The notes: generated by a model from the sequence alone, not told the origin. Positions 8,698 through 18,966 are shown, counted from the first letter of the stretch. The stretch is 64,000 bases of DNA from Tenericutes bacterium MO-XQ (GCA_002838185.1 CP017948.1:310001-374000), one strand, 5' to 3'. Made by a program: numbers and translations.

Positions 8698-9168
8698 ATG
8701 CCACGTAAAGGACATATCGTAAAACGAGACGTTTTACCAGATCCAATTTACCAATCAAAATTAGTAACACGTATCGTGAATACAATTATGGTTGACGGTA
8801 AAAAAGGAACAGCTCAAAGTATTTTATACGGAGCGTTCAACCGCGTTAAAGAAGTTACAGGACGCGAGCCAATTGAAGTATTTAATGAAGCATTAAATAA
8901 CATCATGCCGGTATTAGAAGTTCGTTCACGCCGTATCGGTGGACAAAACTATCAGGTACCAACAGAAGTTAGACCTTCAAGAAAAACAACATTAGGATTA
9001 AGATGGTTAATCAATTACGCAAGATTACGTAATGAGAAAACTATGGAAGAAAGATTAGCGAAAGAAATCATAGATGCATCACAAGGATTAGGTGCTGCTG
9101 TGAAGAAACGTGAAGATGTACACCACATGGCTGAAGCAAATAAAGCATTTGCTCACTATCGCTGGTAA
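8698..9168 (+). CDS. rpsG: 30S ribosomal protein S7
   Basis: 156 residues, standard length. Typical S7 segments are [22 protein letters not shown] near the start and the central [17 protein letters not shown]. It nucleates assembly of the 30S head by binding the 3' domain of 16S rRNA. It lies 53 bases after rpsL and 18 bases before fusA in the conserved str order. The ribosome site is AAAGGAAGTAGG. Confidence 0.98.
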   Translation: MPRKGHIVKRDVLPDPIYQSKLVTRIVNTIMVDGKKGTAQSILYGAFNRVKEVTGREPIEVFNEALNNIMPVLEVRSRRIGGQNYQVPTEVRPSRKTTLGLRWLINYARLRNEKTMEERLAKEIIDASQGLGAAVKKREDVHHMAEANKAFAHYRW

Positions 9169-9186
9169 TAAAGGAGATTTAAAATT

Positions 9187-11259
9187 ATGCCTCGTGTATT
9201 CCCATTAAATAAAGTGCGTAATATCGGCATTATGGCCCATATTGACGCCGGAAAAACAACAACGACTGAACGTATTCTATTCCACACTGGTAGAATTCAT
9301 AAACTAGGTGAAGTTCACGATGGTGCAGCTACAATGGACTGGATGGCTCAAGAACAAGAGCGCGGTATTACGATTACTTCAGCTGCTACAACAGCATTCT
9401 GGAAAGATCATAAAGTTAATATCATTGACACTCCGGGTCACGTTGATTTTACAGTAGAAGTATCTAGATCACTTCGTGTGCTTGATGGTGCTGTTACAGT
9501 ACTTGATGCCCAAGCAGGCGTTGAACCTCAAACAGAAACAGTTTGGAGACAAGCTACAGAATATAAAGTACCAAGAATTGTTTATGTAAACAAAATGGAC
9601 AAAATAGGAGCGGATTTTGCTAGAGCAATCAAGACGATTCATAATCGTTTAGGTGTAAAAGCAGTCCCTATCCAGTGGCCAATTGGTGCTGAAGCGGATT
9701 TTGATGGTATCATTGATATCATTGAAAAGAAAGCTTACCATTACGATGGTAATGCTGAAGAAGTCGCTACAGAAATTGAGATACCTGCACATTTAGCTGA
9801 CATCGTAGAAGAAAAGAGAATGGAACTGATTGAAGCGGTTGCTGATTTTGATGAAGAATTGATGATGAATTACCTTGAAGGTGAAGAAATCACTAATGCA
9901 GAAATCAAAGCAGCAATTAGAAAAGGAACTTTAGCAGTTAAATTCTTCCCAGTTATTTGCGGAACTTCATTTAAAAATAAAGGTGTTAAAATGATGTTAG
10001 ACGCTGTTATTGATTATTTACCAGCGCCAACAGATGTACCTGCGATTACAGGTCATAATTCAGATGGTGAAGAAATTCAAAGATTTTCAAATGATGACGC
10101 ACCATTTACTGCATTAGCATTTAAAGTTATGACTGACCCATATGTAGGACGTTTAACATTCTTTAGAGTATATTCAGGTTCTATTAAAGCTGGATCATAC
10201 GTTCAAAACACAAATAAAGATAATAAAGAAAGATTTGGTCGAATTCTGCAAATGCATGCAAACCACCGTGAAGAAATCGCAGAAGTTTTCGCTGGTGATA
10301 TTGCAGCAGTAGTAGGCCTAAAAAATACGACAACTGGAGACACACTAGCTATGGAAAAAGATGATATCATCTTAGAATCTATGGTGTTCCCAGAGCCAGT
10401 TATTAACGTTGCTATCGAACCTAAAACAAAACAAGATCAAGAAAAGATGAATGTTGCGTTAGTTAAACTTGCTGAAGAAGATCCAACATTTAAGACATTT
10501 ACAGACCATGAAACAGGTCAAACAATTATTGCTGGTATGGGTGAACTTCACTTAGATATTATTGTAGACCGTATGAAACGTGAGTTTAAAGTTGAAGCAA
10601 ACGTTGCTGAACCTCAAGTATCATATCGTGAAACAATTAGTGAAGAAGCTGATATCGAAGCTAAATTCGTTAGACAATCAGGTGGTCGTGGACAATACGG
10701 ACATGTTGTGATCAAGTTTGAACCAAACCCTGGTAAAGGATTTGAATTCGTTGATAAAATTGTTGGTGGTGTCATTCCAAGAGAATACATTCCATCAGTA
10801 CTTAAAGGTTTAGAAGAAGCACTTCCAAATGGTATCATTGCCGGTTATCCAGCAATCGATATTAAAGCGACTCTACATTATGGTTCATACCATGAAGTCG
10901 ATTCATCTGAAATGGCATTTAAAATCGCAGCTTCTATCGCTTTAAAAGATACAAAAACAAAAGCTTCACCAGTCTTATTAGAACCAATCATGGACGTTGA
11001 AGTTGTTGTTCCAAATGAGTATGTAGGTAACGTTATTGGTGATATTACATCAAGACGTGGACGTATGGAATCTCAAGAAACGAGAGGAAATGCAGCAGCA
11101 ATCCGTTCATTCGTTCCACTTTCAGAAATGTTTGGTTATGCAACATCACTTCGTTCAAATACGCAAGGTCGTGCAAACTTCGTGATGCAATTTAGTCATT
11201 ACGAACGTACTCCAAAATCAATTATGGAAGAAATCATGAAAAAGCGCGGTGTGAATTAA
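9187..11259 (+). CDS. fusA: Elongation factor G
   Basis: 690 residues. GTPase that drives translocation on the ribosome. G1 motif [12 protein letters not shown] near residue 17, switch [14 protein letters not shown] for guanine specificity, then the EF-G domains, with domain IV carrying GGRGQYGHV. Preceded by AAAGGAG. Third gene of the str operon; the gap before tuf contains a second promoter. Confidence 0.98.
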   Translation: MPRVFPLNKVRNIGIMAHIDAGKTTTTERILFHTGRIHKLGEVHDGAATMDWMAQEQERGITITSAATTAFWKDHKVNIIDTPGHVDFTVEVSRSLRVLDGAVTVLDAQAGVEPQTETVWRQATEYKVPRIVYVNKMDKIGADFARAIKTIHNRLGVKAVPIQWPIGAEADFDGIIDIIEKKAYHYDGNAEEVATEIEIPAHLADIVEEKRMELIEAVADFDEELMMNYLEGEEITNAEIKAAIRKGTLAVKFFPVICGTSFKNKGVKMMLDAVIDYLPAPTDVPAITGHNSDGEEIQRFSNDDAPFTALAFKVMTDPYVGRLTFFRVYSGSIKAGSYVQNTNKDNKERFGRILQMHANHREEIAEVFAGDIAAVVGLKNTTTGDTLAMEKDDIILESMVFPEPVINVAIEPKTKQDQEKMNVALVKLAEEDPTFKTFTDHETGQTIIAGMGELHLDIIVDRMKREFKVEANVAEPQVSYRETISEEADIEAKFVRQSGGRGQYGHVVIKFEPNPGKGFEFVDKIVGGVIPREYIPSVLKGLEEALPNGIIAGYPAIDIKATLHYGSYHEVDSSEMAFKIAASIALKDTKTKASPVLLEPIMDVEVVVPNEYVGNVIGDITSRRGRMESQETRGNAAAIRSFVPLSEMFGYATSLRSNTQGRANFVMQFSHYERTPKSIMEEIMKKRGVN

Positions 11260-11268
11260 TTCACTTGC

Positions 11269-11297
11269 TTGCAAAATAAAAGGATTTAATATACAAT
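11269..11297 (+). promoter_or_regulatory. Internal promoter in front of tuf
   Basis: TTGCAA, 17-base spacer, TACAAT, in the 91-base gap between fusA and tuf. It would allow extra tuf transcription beyond read-through from the str promoter. Confidence 0.6.
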
Positions 11298-11350
11298 AAG
11301 TATGATGAAATAATAAAAAAAATCAATTAAAAATAGGAGGAACCATTAAA

Positions 11351-12535
11351 ATGGCAAAACAAAAATTTGAAAGAACAAAACCACATGTTAACATTGGTAC
11401 AATCGGCCACGTTGACCATGGTAAAACAACTTTAACAGCTGCTATTACTACAGTATTATCTAAAAAAGGATTAGCAGATATTAAAGATTATGCATCAATT
11501 GATAGTGCTCCAGAAGAAAAAGAACGCGGTATTACAATTAATACAGCACACGTTGAATATGCTACAGAAGCTCGTCACTACGCACACGTAGACTGCCCAG
11601 GACATGCTGACTATGTTAAGAACATGATCACAGGTGCAGCTCAAATGGACGGCGGTATCTTAGTTGTATCAGCTGCAGACGGCCCTATGCCACAAACTCG
11701 TGAACATATCTTATTATCACGTCAAGTTGGTGTACCTAAGCTAGTTGTTTTCTTAAACAAAGCTGATATGGTTGATGATGAAGAATTATTAGACTTAGTT
11801 GAAATGGAAGTTCGTGAATTATTATCAGAATATGACTTCCCAGGTGATGACATTCCTGTGATCCGTGGATCTGCACTAGGTGCATTAAACGGTGAAGAAA
11901 AATGGGTTAGCGGTATTGAAGAATTAATGGAAGCTGTTGATAGCTATATCGATACTCCAGAACGTCAAACTGACAAACCATTCTTAATGCCAGTTGAAGA
12001 CGTGTTTACAATTACAGGTCGTGGTACAGTTGCTACTGGACGTGTTGAACGTGGACAAGTTAAAGTTGGTGACACAGTTGAAATCGTTGGTTTAACAGAT
12101 ACTAAATCAACAGTTGTAACTGGTGTTGAAATGTTTAGAAAATTATTAGATTACGCAGAAGCTGGAGATAACATCGGTGCATTACTTAGAGGTGTGAGCC
12201 GTGATCAAGTTGAACGTGGTCAAGTATTAGCTAAACCAAAATCAGTAAACCCACACTTCAAGTTTGAAGCACAAGTTTACGTATTATCAAAAGAAGAAGG
12301 TGGACGTCATACTGCATTCTTCTCAAACTATCGCCCTCAATTCTATTTCCGTACAACTGACGTTACAGGTGTAATTACACTTCAAGAAGGTACAGAAATG
12401 GTTATGCCTGGTGATAACACAGTGATGATCGTTGAATTGATTCACCCAATCGCTATCGAAGAAGGAACTAAGTTCTCAATTCGTGAAGGTGGACGTACAG
12501 TTGGTGCTGGTTCAGTAGTTAAAATTCTTGAATAG
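11351..12535 (+). CDS. tuf: Elongation factor Tu
   Basis: 394 residues. Delivers aminoacyl-tRNA to the ribosome. G1 [14 protein letters not shown] near residue 19, [29 protein letters not shown], and C-terminal [14 protein letters not shown]. Ribosome site AGGAGGA. Codon use is strongly biased to frequent codons, as for highly expressed genes. It ends the str operon at a clear terminator. Confidence 0.98.
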   Translation: MAKQKFERTKPHVNIGTIGHVDHGKTTLTAAITTVLSKKGLADIKDYASIDSAPEEKERGITINTAHVEYATEARHYAHVDCPGHADYVKNMITGAAQMDGGILVVSAADGPMPQTREHILLSRQVGVPKLVVFLNKADMVDDEELLDLVEMEVRELLSEYDFPGDDIPVIRGSALGALNGEEKWVSGIEELMEAVDSYIDTPERQTDKPFLMPVEDVFTITGRGTVATGRVERGQVKVGDTVEIVGLTDTKSTVVTGVEMFRKLLDYAEAGDNIGALLRGVSRDQVERGQVLAKPKSVNPHFKFEAQVYVLSKEEGGRHTAFFSNYRPQFYFRTTDVTGVITLQEGTEMVMPGDNTVMIVELIHPIAIEEGTKFSIREGGRTVGAGSVVKILE

Positions 12536-12552
12536 TATTTAACAAACATTTA

Positions 12553-12580
12553 AAAGAGGCGTTTGCCTCTTTTTTTGTGC
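12553..12580 (+). terminator. Intrinsic terminator after tuf
   Basis: AAAGAGGC, loop GTTT, GCCTCTTT followed by further T. Confidence 0.9.
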
Positions 12581-12631
12581 AGTTTTTTCATGTAAAATAA
12601 GGTGAGTATAAAAAACATTAAAGGAATAGTC

Positions 12632-13822
12632 ATGAACGCAAGAAAATTATACATATTTCAAGTTGCTATTTTAAATTTAGCGATGACGATGATGATGACT
12701 GCAGCAATTGTTTATCGAATAGACTTAGCAAAACTTGAACCCTATCAACTGATATTACTTGGTACAGCACTGGAGATCGCAGTGATTTTTTTTGAGGTGC
12801 CTACTGGAGTAGTTGCGGATAAATATTCAAGAAAACTAAGTGTTGTGATTGGCTATATGATTATAGGACTAGGTTTTTTTGTTGAACTTTTGACACTTAA
12901 TTTTATATGGATATTCATAGCACAGATCATTTGGGGCTTCGGATATACCTTTATTAGTGGTGCGCTTGATGCATGGGTTTCTGATGAAACCGATAATATC
13001 GGTATAGAACATACCTATATTGCCGCAAACACAATCAGTAAAATCATGACCATTGTCGGGATTATAGGTGCTTTTGGATTAGGTCTTATCGATATTAGAC
13101 TTCCAATGCTTATCAGTGGATTGTTATATGTTGGTTTAAGTTTATTTTTAATGGTTATTATGAAAGAACATGCCTTTAAAAAGGAGATGAATCATTCGAT
13201 GATTCATCAGTTTAAACTTGGTCTAAAACATATCTTTAAACATCCGATGTTAAGGATTTTTGTTATAACAGCATTTTTATTAGGATTATATAGTGAAGGG
13301 ATTGATCGTCTAGAAGAATTTATTATTTTAGATAAAGTGGATACTACAATTTTTAGTAACCTACCTTCCATATATATTGTTTCAATGATGCATATGATGA
13401 TGGCTATTTTAGGTGTGATTATGTTACTCATTGTTAAAAAATATGTAAAAGAAGGTATAAAAACTTATCAGTGGTTCCTAGCGTTAATTTTACTGATGAG
13501 TTTAGGTCTATTTGTATTTGCATATATGGGAAATCCATATCTATCACTTTTAGGGTTCTTCTTTTTTAGAATGACAAGACAAGGGATTGACCCACTATAC
13601 ACCAGCATTCAAGCTAGAGAGGTACCTTCAAACATTAAAGCAACCGTGATGTCCACATTTGGTCAAATCGATGGTATCGGTCAAATATTAAGTGGTATTT
13701 TAATGACAACCTTAGCGTTTGTATTAGGTACACAAGCGATATTAACTGTAACAGCTACGATTTTATTAGGGGTAGCATATACGATTTTCTTAATGATTAG
13801 AAAGATAAAAACAACCCCATAA
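12632..13822 (+). CDS. Major facilitator superfamily transporter, substrate unknown
   Basis: Start placed at ATG 12632, after AAAGGAA, rather than the upstream in-frame GTG 12602. 396 residues with about 12 hydrophobic helices. The MFS loop 2-3 signature is visible as EVPTGVVADKYSRKLSVVIG near residue 55. A long central loop with a basic stretch (MKEHAFKKEMNHSMIHQFKLGLKH) separates the two halves. It looks like the drug/metabolite exporter type, but the substrate cannot be deduced. Single gene followed by its own terminator. Confidence 0.8.
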   Translation: MNARKLYIFQVAILNLAMTMMMTAAIVYRIDLAKLEPYQLILLGTALEIAVIFFEVPTGVVADKYSRKLSVVIGYMIIGLGFFVELLTLNFIWIFIAQIIWGFGYTFISGALDAWVSDETDNIGIEHTYIAANTISKIMTIVGIIGAFGLGLIDIRLPMLISGLLYVGLSLFLMVIMKEHAFKKEMNHSMIHQFKLGLKHIFKHPMLRIFVITAFLLGLYSEGIDRLEEFIILDKVDTTIFSNLPSIYIVSMMHMMMAILGVIMLLIVKKYVKEGIKTYQWFLALILLMSLGLFVFAYMGNPYLSLLGFFFFRMTRQGIDPLYTSIQAREVPSNIKATVMSTFGQIDGIGQILSGILMTTLAFVLGTQAILTVTATILLGVAYTIFLMIRKIKTTP

Positions 13823-13848
13823 TTTTCACAATTTCATAAAAATATGTT

Positions 13849-13872
13849 AAAGAGGTAATTTTCCTCTTTTTC
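13849..13872 (+). terminator. Intrinsic terminator after the MFS gene
   Basis: AAAGAGG, 7-base loop, CCTCTTT and T-rich tail. Confidence 0.75.
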
Positions 13873-13917
13873 TTATGAAATATGTTAAAATATATAGTAT
13901 CAAAAAGGAATGATAAG

Positions 13918-14694
13918 ATGATTGTAGATACACACTTACATTTAAATACAGAAGAGTTTAAAGATGATTTAGATCAAGTGATCAAAAACGCAAATGATCA
14001 AGATGTAAAAAAACTGATTGTGATTGGTATGGATCATAAAACAAGCAAACAAGCGATTAATATCGCAGAAAACCATGAAGGTGTTTATGCATCTGTTGGT
14101 CTTCATCCAGGATATGTGGATGAAGGGGATGATCCAGAGTTTATCCATCAATATGTGAACCATAAAAAAGTGGTTGCGATTGGTGAAACAGGACTTGATT
14201 TTTATTGGACAAAAGAAAATAAAGATCTTCAAATCAAAAGATTTGTAGAACATATTGAGTTATCTATTAAATATCATCTACCTTTAGTGATACACACAAG
14301 AAATTCTTTTCAAGAAACATATGATTTGTTAAAACCATATGAAGGAAAAGCATTTGGTGTCTTTCATTGTTTCTCATCAGATTTAGAAGATGCGAAAAAA
14401 GCGATTGATTTGGGATTTTATATTGGTATCGATGGACCGATTACTTTTAAAAATCCAAAAGAACTATTACCTATTGTAGAAAACATTGATTTAAAACACA
14501 TTCTAATAGAAACAGACAGTCCTTATTTAGCACCAACACCTTTTAGAGGAAAAAGGAATGAACCAAAGTATCTAGTAGAAGTTGTAAAAAAAATAGCTGA
14601 AATTAAAAACATGACAGAAGAAGAAGTTAAAGAAATCACAACAAGAAATGCACATCAATTATTTAAATTAGGAGGCATGAATCATGAAGACTAA
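13918..14694 (+). CDS. tatD: TatD-family metal-dependent deoxyribonuclease
   Basis: 258 residues from ATG 13918, which follows AAAGGAA; this start gives the canonical opening MIVDTHLHLN with the metal-binding His-x-His. Further metal ligands are in AIGETGLDFYW (Glu), VIHTRN (His), FHCFSS (His) and ETDSPYLAP (Asp). TatD proteins are TIM-barrel nucleases implicated in DNA repair and turnover. It overlaps the following htrA-like gene by 11 bases, so the two are co-translated. Confidence 0.93.
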   Translation: MIVDTHLHLNTEEFKDDLDQVIKNANDQDVKKLIVIGMDHKTSKQAINIAENHEGVYASVGLHPGYVDEGDDPEFIHQYVNHKKVVAIGETGLDFYWTKENKDLQIKRFVEHIELSIKYHLPLVIHTRNSFQETYDLLKPYEGKAFGVFHCFSSDLEDAKKAIDLGFYIGIDGPITFKNPKELLPIVENIDLKHILIETDSPYLAPTPFRGKRNEPKYLVEVVKKIAEIKNMTEEEVKEITTRNAHQLFKLGGMNHED

Positions 14695-15766
14695 AAAGCT
14701 TATATTATCCATTTTAACCATTTTATTATCACTCACCTTAATTGGGTGCACAATTGAAACAAGAGCGGTAGAAACTTATGTTTCACCATCAACAGAAGAG
14801 CAATTAAGAATCGATATGATTGCAGATGTATTGCCATCTGTAGTTGCGGTTGTTACAGAAACTGGACATGGCTCAGGGATTATTTATAAATCAGAACCAG
14901 TTGAAGGTGTCACTGATATGAACAGATATTACATTATGACCAATAATCATGTTGTTGAAGATGGTGGCGAAATGAGAATTTATTTCGGACCAAGTCAAGA
15001 TGATATTGCAGTCAAAGATTATCAAACATATCCACTTTTTGATGTTGCGGTTGTAAGAATTGAAACAACAAGAACATTAAGAGTGCATCCGATTGCACCA
15101 ATTGATGATAATGTGATTACTGAAATCATCAAGGGTCAAGAAGTTGTTGCGATTGGTACACCAAGAGATTTAGTTTATTTTAATTATGTAACTACTGGTG
15201 TTGTCAGCATGACAACATTCGCATATGAAGGTATTAATGGTTTGGCTTTAATGCATGATGCTGATTTAAATCCTGGAAATAGTGGTGGACCACTATTCAA
15301 TTTAAACGGTGAAGTGATTGGTTTAAATGTTGCCAAAATTGTAGATGTGCAAACAGCTGATGGAGTTATTCCTGCAGATGGATTAAATTATGCACTTAAC
15401 ATCAACAAGTTAGCACCAATCATTAGAGGATTTTTAGATGAAAATTATACTGAAGTTGTACGTTCACCTAAACTAGGTGTTACCGTTCAAGAAGTTGATG
15501 TTTTCTTAGAAGAAAATAGTGCTTCATTATTACCATCAAATCCAGTTGGTGTTGTTGTTATAGGATTTGATTTAACAAGAAATGCACACCTTGTATTAGA
15601 AGAATATGATTTGATTGTTGAGATGAATGGAAACACTATTACATCGATTGCAGATCTTGCTGCTGAACTTGAAGGGGCTGATTTTGGTGACACACATCAA
15701 GTAACAGTTATGAGAAAAGTTGGTAGTATATTTGAAGAAATCACAGTAACTATTACACTATCATGA
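14684..15766 (+). CDS. HtrA/DegP-like serine protease, predicted lipoprotein
   Basis: 360 residues. The lipoprotein signal ends in LTLIGC with the lipid-modified Cys at 22, so the protease domain should be outside the membrane. Catalytic triad by position: His89 in TNNHVV, Asp120 in LFDVAVVRI, Ser200 in DLNPGNSGGPL. Residues about 265-360 form one PDZ-like domain (LGVTVQEVD...EEYDLIVEMNGNTITS). Typical Gram-positive HtrA proteins have a transmembrane anchor; lipid anchoring here is unusual but fits a wall-less cell. Role: surface protein quality control. Overlaps pncC by ATGA. Confidence 0.88.
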   Translation: MKTKKLILSILTILLSLTLIGCTIETRAVETYVSPSTEEQLRIDMIADVLPSVVAVVTETGHGSGIIYKSEPVEGVTDMNRYYIMTNNHVVEDGGEMRIYFGPSQDDIAVKDYQTYPLFDVAVVRIETTRTLRVHPIAPIDDNVITEIIKGQEVVAIGTPRDLVYFNYVTTGVVSMTTFAYEGINGLALMHDADLNPGNSGGPLFNLNGEVIGLNVAKIVDVQTADGVIPADGLNYALNINKLAPIIRGFLDENYTEVVRSPKLGVTVQEVDVFLEENSASLLPSNPVGVVVIGFDLTRNAHLVLEEYDLIVEMNGNTITSIADLAAELEGADFGDTHQVTVMRKVGSIFEEITVTITLS

Positions 15767-16224
15767 TCGCAAAAAAAGTGTTTGACAAATGTCTAGATAA
15801 AGGCTTAACTATAGCATTTGCTGAAAGTATGACTGGTGGGAATTTATCTTTTCAAATGATTCAAAATCAAGGATCATCTAAAGTTCTTTTAGGCAGTATT
15901 ATCGCATATCATAAAGACTTAAAAAGAGCTTTACTTAGTGTGGATCAAAAAGATATAGATGAGTATTCTGTCGTCAGTCAAAGAGTTGCTGATCAAATGG
16001 CTTTAGGGATACACAATCATACAAAAGCAGATCTTTGTGTTTCAATCACAGGAAATGCTGGACCAACTTTAGATATAAATACAGAAAAAAAAGAAACTTT
16101 TATTGCGATTTTATTTCAAGAAAAAATACATCAATATCATCTTGATTTAGATGCAAATGATCGTATGAAAAATATTGAAGATGCAACAAAATTTGTTTAT
16201 CAAAAAATAGAGGAATTACTCTAG
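15763..16224 (+). CDS. pncC: CinA C-terminal-type nicotinamide-nucleotide amidase
   Basis: 153 residues matching only the C-terminal amidase domain of CinA: ESMTGGNLSFQMIQNQGSS near residue 16, YSVVSQRVADQMA, and the SITGNAGPT motif. Stand-alone PncC hydrolyses NMN to NaMN and ammonia in pyridine nucleotide salvage. The MoCF-like N-terminal half of full-length CinA is absent, which is common for PncC. Its ATG shares bases with the TGA of the htrA-like gene. Confidence 0.85.
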   Translation: MIAKKVFDKCLDKGLTIAFAESMTGGNLSFQMIQNQGSSKVLLGSIIAYHKDLKRALLSVDQKDIDEYSVVSQRVADQMALGIHNHTKADLCVSITGNAGPTLDINTEKKETFIAILFQEKIHQYHLDLDANDRMKNIEDATKFVYQKIEELL

Positions 16225-16244
16225 AAAAAATATAGTTTTAATCA

Positions 16245-16273
16245 TTGTAATAAATGATATATTATGATATAAT
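16245..16273 (+). promoter_or_regulatory. Promoter of rpsF-ssb-rpsR
   Basis: TTGTAA, 17 bases, TATAAT with an upstream TG (TGATATAAT, extended -10). The 60-base leader before rpsF (16274-16334) can form a small stem TAAGA/TCTTA. An S6:S18-type autogenous site is possible but not demonstrated. Confidence 0.75.
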
Positions 16274-16334
16274 AACTTGGCGTAAGATAATCCTTGTCTT
16301 ATCAAAGACCATAGACCAGAAGGAGGTGGAACAG

Positions 16335-16622
16335 ATGAAAAAATACGAAATTATGTATATCATCCGTCCAACTGTAGAAAGCGAGAACATCAAAAAAATT
16401 GTTAATAACTTTAACGAAATTTTTGTAAACTACAATAGTGAAGTTCAAGAGCTTAAAGAGTTGGGGCTAAAAGACTTAGCTTATGAGATAGAACATCACA
16501 AAAAAGGCTATTACGTTTGGTTGCTTGCTAACGCAACTCCAGAAGCAATTGCTGAATTTAACCGTGTCGTAAGAATAACTGAAGAAGTTATTCGCTTCAT
16601 TGTTGTAAAGGAAGGCGAGTAA
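16335..16622 (+). CDS. rpsF: 30S ribosomal protein S6
   Basis: 95 residues from ATG 16335, which follows a near-perfect AGGAGGTG; longer frames starting upstream lack a ribosome site. Opens [12 protein letters not shown], as S6 proteins do, with [18 protein letters not shown] in the middle. S6 binds S18 on the 30S platform. First gene of the conserved rpsF-ssb-rpsR trio; the next gene starts one base after its stop. Confidence 0.96.
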   Translation: MKKYEIMYIIRPTVESENIKKIVNNFNEIFVNYNSEVQELKELGLKDLAYEIEHHKKGYYVWLLANATPEAIAEFNRVVRITEEVIRFIVVKEGE

Positions 16623-16623
16623 T

Positions 16624-17064
16624 ATGATTAATAAAGTGATTTTAGTAGGAAGAATAACCAAAGATCCAGAACTCAAATCTACACAATCAAATATTAACTT
16701 TGTAAACTTTACAATTGCTGTAAATCGTCAATTTACGGACCAATCAGGCGAAAGACAAGCTGATTTTATTCAATGTATCGTATGGAGACGACAAGCAGAA
16801 AATTTAGCACGCTTTATTAAAAAAGGTGCATTACTTGGTGTCGAAGGTCGCATTCAAACAAGAACGTATGAAGCAGACAATGGCACACGCTATATCACAG
16901 AAGTCGTTTGTGATTCCGTACAGTTTTTAGAAAATAAGGGTGATCAATCACCTTCTGATTACATGGAACAACAATCACCTGAAACTGATTATAGCAATGA
17001 TGACAGCGATGAGTTTTATGAAACATCAAAACAACTTGCTGCTGAAGAAGATCTACCATTTTAA
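16624..17064 (+). CDS. ssb: Single-stranded DNA-binding protein
   Basis: 146 residues. OB fold at residues 1-105 ([39 protein letters not shown]), then an acidic flexible tail ending in EEDLPF, the partner-binding tip (canonical D-D-x-P-F). It coats single-stranded DNA and recruits repair proteins through that tip. The spacing inside the operon (1 and 11 bases) is as in Bacillus. Confidence 0.96.
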   Translation: MINKVILVGRITKDPELKSTQSNINFVNFTIAVNRQFTDQSGERQADFIQCIVWRRQAENLARFIKKGALLGVEGRIQTRTYEADNGTRYITEVVCDSVQFLENKGDQSPSDYMEQQSPETDYSNDDSDEFYETSKQLAAEEDLPF

Positions 17065-17075
17065 GGAGGAGAACT

Positions 17076-17312
17076 ATGCAAAACAATAGACGTGGCGGTT
17101 TTAAAAGACGTCGTAAAGTTTGTTATTTTACACAAAATAAAGTTGAACATATAGATTTTAAAGATGTAGAATTACTAAGACGATTTATTACTGACCGTGG
17201 TAAGATTTTACCAAGACGTGTAACTGGCACATCAGCTAAATGGCAACGTCCATTAGCAGTAGCTATTAAAAGAGCACGTCATATGGCATTACTACCATAT
17301 GTAAAAGACTAA
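17076..17312 (+). CDS. rpsR: 30S ribosomal protein S18
   Basis: 78 residues. [20 protein letters not shown] and [18 protein letters not shown] are standard S18 segments; the single Cys corresponds to the zinc-ribbon-like first Cys of some S18 forms without its partners. Strong ribosome site AAGGAGGAG. Last gene of the trio. Confidence 0.97.
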   Translation: MQNNRRGGFKRRRKVCYFTQNKVEHIDFKDVELLRRFITDRGKILPRRVTGTSAKWQRPLAVAIKRARHMALLPYVKD

Positions 17313-17321
17313 TCAATAAAC

Positions 17322-17350
17322 AAAAATGCTGCAATCCGCAGCATTTTTTT
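17322..17350. terminator. Terminator between rpsR and the convergent DUF3021 gene
   Basis: AAAAATGCTGC, 5-base loop, GCAGCATTTTT with eight T on the plus strand. The A-run on the left makes it usable in both directions. Confidence 0.88.
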
Positions 17351-17760
17351 TATGATTTATTTTGGTTCTCGATGAGTTTATTTAAATCATCCACCTGTTT
17401 TTTATATTTTCTAGAAACAATCCATAATACAATACCGTAAATAATCCCAATGATGATCATGATAATGTAGATTAGACTAGATAGTCTAAATAAATAATTA
17501 CCATAAACATTTCTAATCACAAGAATACCTGGTATAAGAATGAAATATCCTAGGATAACATTTAAAATGCTGTTTCCTTTTTCGAGTTTAAATAGCCATA
17601 AGGTTAGACTCACAAAGGCTGATACAACAAAGATGCCATAAGAAATTCTTGCGAAAGGTAATGTGACATCAAATCTTCTAACAACAATTAAAGAAAGTAG
17701 AAGGAATAATATACTCATGAAGAAAAAGACTTTTAAGTAAATTCTCATGTATTTTTTCAT
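17350..17760 (-). CDS. DUF3021-type four-helix membrane protein
   Basis: 136 residues with four hydrophobic helices and a basic N-terminus. It lies directly after a LytTR regulator gene, overlapping it by four bases (ATGA). This size, topology and position are typical of DUF3021 proteins, which in Firmicutes are cotranscribed with small LytTR regulators and are thought to control them. The family call rests mainly on context. It is the last gene of the minus-strand operon. Confidence 0.7.
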   Translation of the reverse strand: MKKYMRIYLKVFFFMSILFLLLSLIVVRRFDVTLPFARISYGIFVVSAFVSLTLWLFKLEKGNSILNVILGYFILIPGILVIRNVYGNYLFRLSSLIYIIMIIIGIIYGIVLWIVSRKYKKQVDDLNKLIENQNKS

Positions 17761-18203
17761 TGAGATGTTCCTCCTAATTTTTCTTTTAAGTTTTTTACAT
17801 ACATTCTTGATACGATGAGGTGTTTGTTATTGAGAAGGATTGCTTCCATACGACCATTAATGTGTGATTTAAAGCTTTTTATTTTTTTAGTATTAACGAT
17901 TGTGGACTTATGAACTCTGATAAATGGTGTTTTAGATAACATCTCTTCCAATTGATAAAGTTTTAGATCCGTTTGATAGGTATTTTCTTTTGTATAAACA
18001 CTGACCTCATGACCGTATGCATCGATATAATAAATATCTTTAGTTGGTACTTTAAATTGTTTATCATCTTTTTTTGCAATGATGACCATATCGAAATAGG
18101 TTAAAGCATTTTGGATTGCTTTAACCTCTTCGTTTTCATCTTTGCATTTGATGATAATTTCAGTTTCATTTAAATCTGGATGCTTTTCTACATAAATCTT
18201 CAT
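17757..18203 (-). CDS. LytTR-domain DNA-binding regulator
   Basis: 148 residues. The C-terminal half is a LytTR domain: VPTKDIYYIDAYGHEVSVYT, then LEEMLSKTPFIRVHKSTIVNTKKIKSF and NNKHLIVSRMYVKNLKEKL. No receiver domain is present, so it is the small, non-response-regulator class usually held in check by a membrane partner. Its operon is preceded by paired 9-base direct repeats (18810-18839) with the spacing LytTR proteins bind, so autoregulation is likely. Confidence 0.9.
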   Translation of the reverse strand: MKIYVEKHPDLNETEIIIKCKDENEEVKAIQNALTYFDMVIIAKKDDKQFKVPTKDIYYIDAYGHEVSVYTKENTYQTDLKLYQLEEMLSKTPFIRVHKSTIVNTKKIKSFKSHINGRMEAILLNNKHLIVSRMYVKNLKEKLGGTSQ

Positions 18204-18212
18204 GTGACTTCC

Positions 18213-18746
18213 TTATTCATTTAATAGTATGGTTTTTATAGTAACAAGTTCATCGTATGCTTTTTCAAGTAAAACGAGTCTATAAGTCATAATGGTTTCA
18301 ATTTTTGATTTTAAAGTTTCAATCTCTTCATCAGATAATTGATCAAATTGTCCATAATAAGGTTCGATTAATGTTTCGATAGAACCAATAGTATTTTGGT
18401 ATCCTTTTCTATATTTTCTTACCTCTAATAATGAGATTCTTAAATATATTTTTTGTTGTTGGGATAATGTGCTGTAATCGCCTTGATATTGGTCTTTAAG
18501 TTCAATGATTAAGGCTACTTCAGATTGGATCAATGCTTTATACGCATCAATTTCAGTTTTTAAGACTTGGAGTTCATTTTCTGGAAGGTTTTCTTCAGTA
18601 GCTGTGATTTCATCTGATAGAAGTATCACCTCTCCTGAGATTTGGTCCATCTCTATAAGTTCTTCATTTTTAAATGATTGAACTAACCAAACTGTGCTTA
18701 AGACACCTAAAGTAATTATAAAAATATACATAACTTTTAATTTCAT
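18213..18746 (-). CDS. Membrane-anchored coiled-coil protein of the LytTR operon
   Basis: Start set at 18746 because AGGAGG (18755-18760) lies 8 bases before it; an upstream in-frame ATG at 18773 places that ribosome site inside the gene. 177 residues: one transmembrane helix (KLKVMYIFIITLGVLSTVWLV) and then a mostly helical, charged extracellular or cytosolic segment rich in Glu, Leu and Ile with coiled-coil character. No known family recognised. First gene of the operon, 9 bases before the LytTR gene, so it may be a signal-sensing partner. Confidence 0.65.
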   Translation of the reverse strand: MKLKVMYIFIITLGVLSTVWLVQSFKNEELIEMDQISGEVILLSDEITATEENLPENELQVLKTEIDAYKALIQSEVALIIELKDQYQGDYSTLSQQQKIYLRISLLEVRKYRKGYQNTIGSIETLIEPYYGQFDQLSDEEIETLKSKIETIMTYRLVLLEKAYDELVTIKTILLNE

Positions 18747-18809
18747 TTTCATATCCTCCTTTGATGACTCCATATTAACAAATCAGAAGGATGATGTTAT
18801 AAAATGTTT

Positions 18810-18839
18810 CGTAAGATGCAAAAATTATGACGTAAGATG
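18810..18839 (-). promoter_or_regulatory. Candidate LytTR operator: two 9-bp direct repeats with 12-bp spacer
   Basis: CGTAAGATG occurs at 18810-18818 and again at 18831-18839, separated by exactly 12 bases, so the repeats fall on the same DNA face two turns apart. On the operon's sense strand the boxes read CATCTTACG. A -10-like TATAAC lies at 18796-18801 downstream of the proximal box. Two 9-bp repeats with 12-13 bp between them is the established architecture of AgrA/ComE/LytTR sites. Confidence 0.6.
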
Positions 18840-18916
18840 TATTTTTCTATATTTTATCATAAAAAATCACAGAAGAAACAAATTTCATTTTCATGCGTTT
18901 ATGGCTTTATTATTGA

Positions 18917-18945
18917 TTGAAAAACACATGTATTATTGGTATAAT
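18917..18945 (+). promoter_or_regulatory. Promoter of gdpP-rplI
   Basis: TTGAAA, 17 bases, TATAAT with TG one base upstream (TGGTATAAT). The transcript start would lie only about 15 bases before the gene. Confidence 0.75.
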
Positions 18946-18966
18946 ATGATAAAGTAGGTGATCCAT

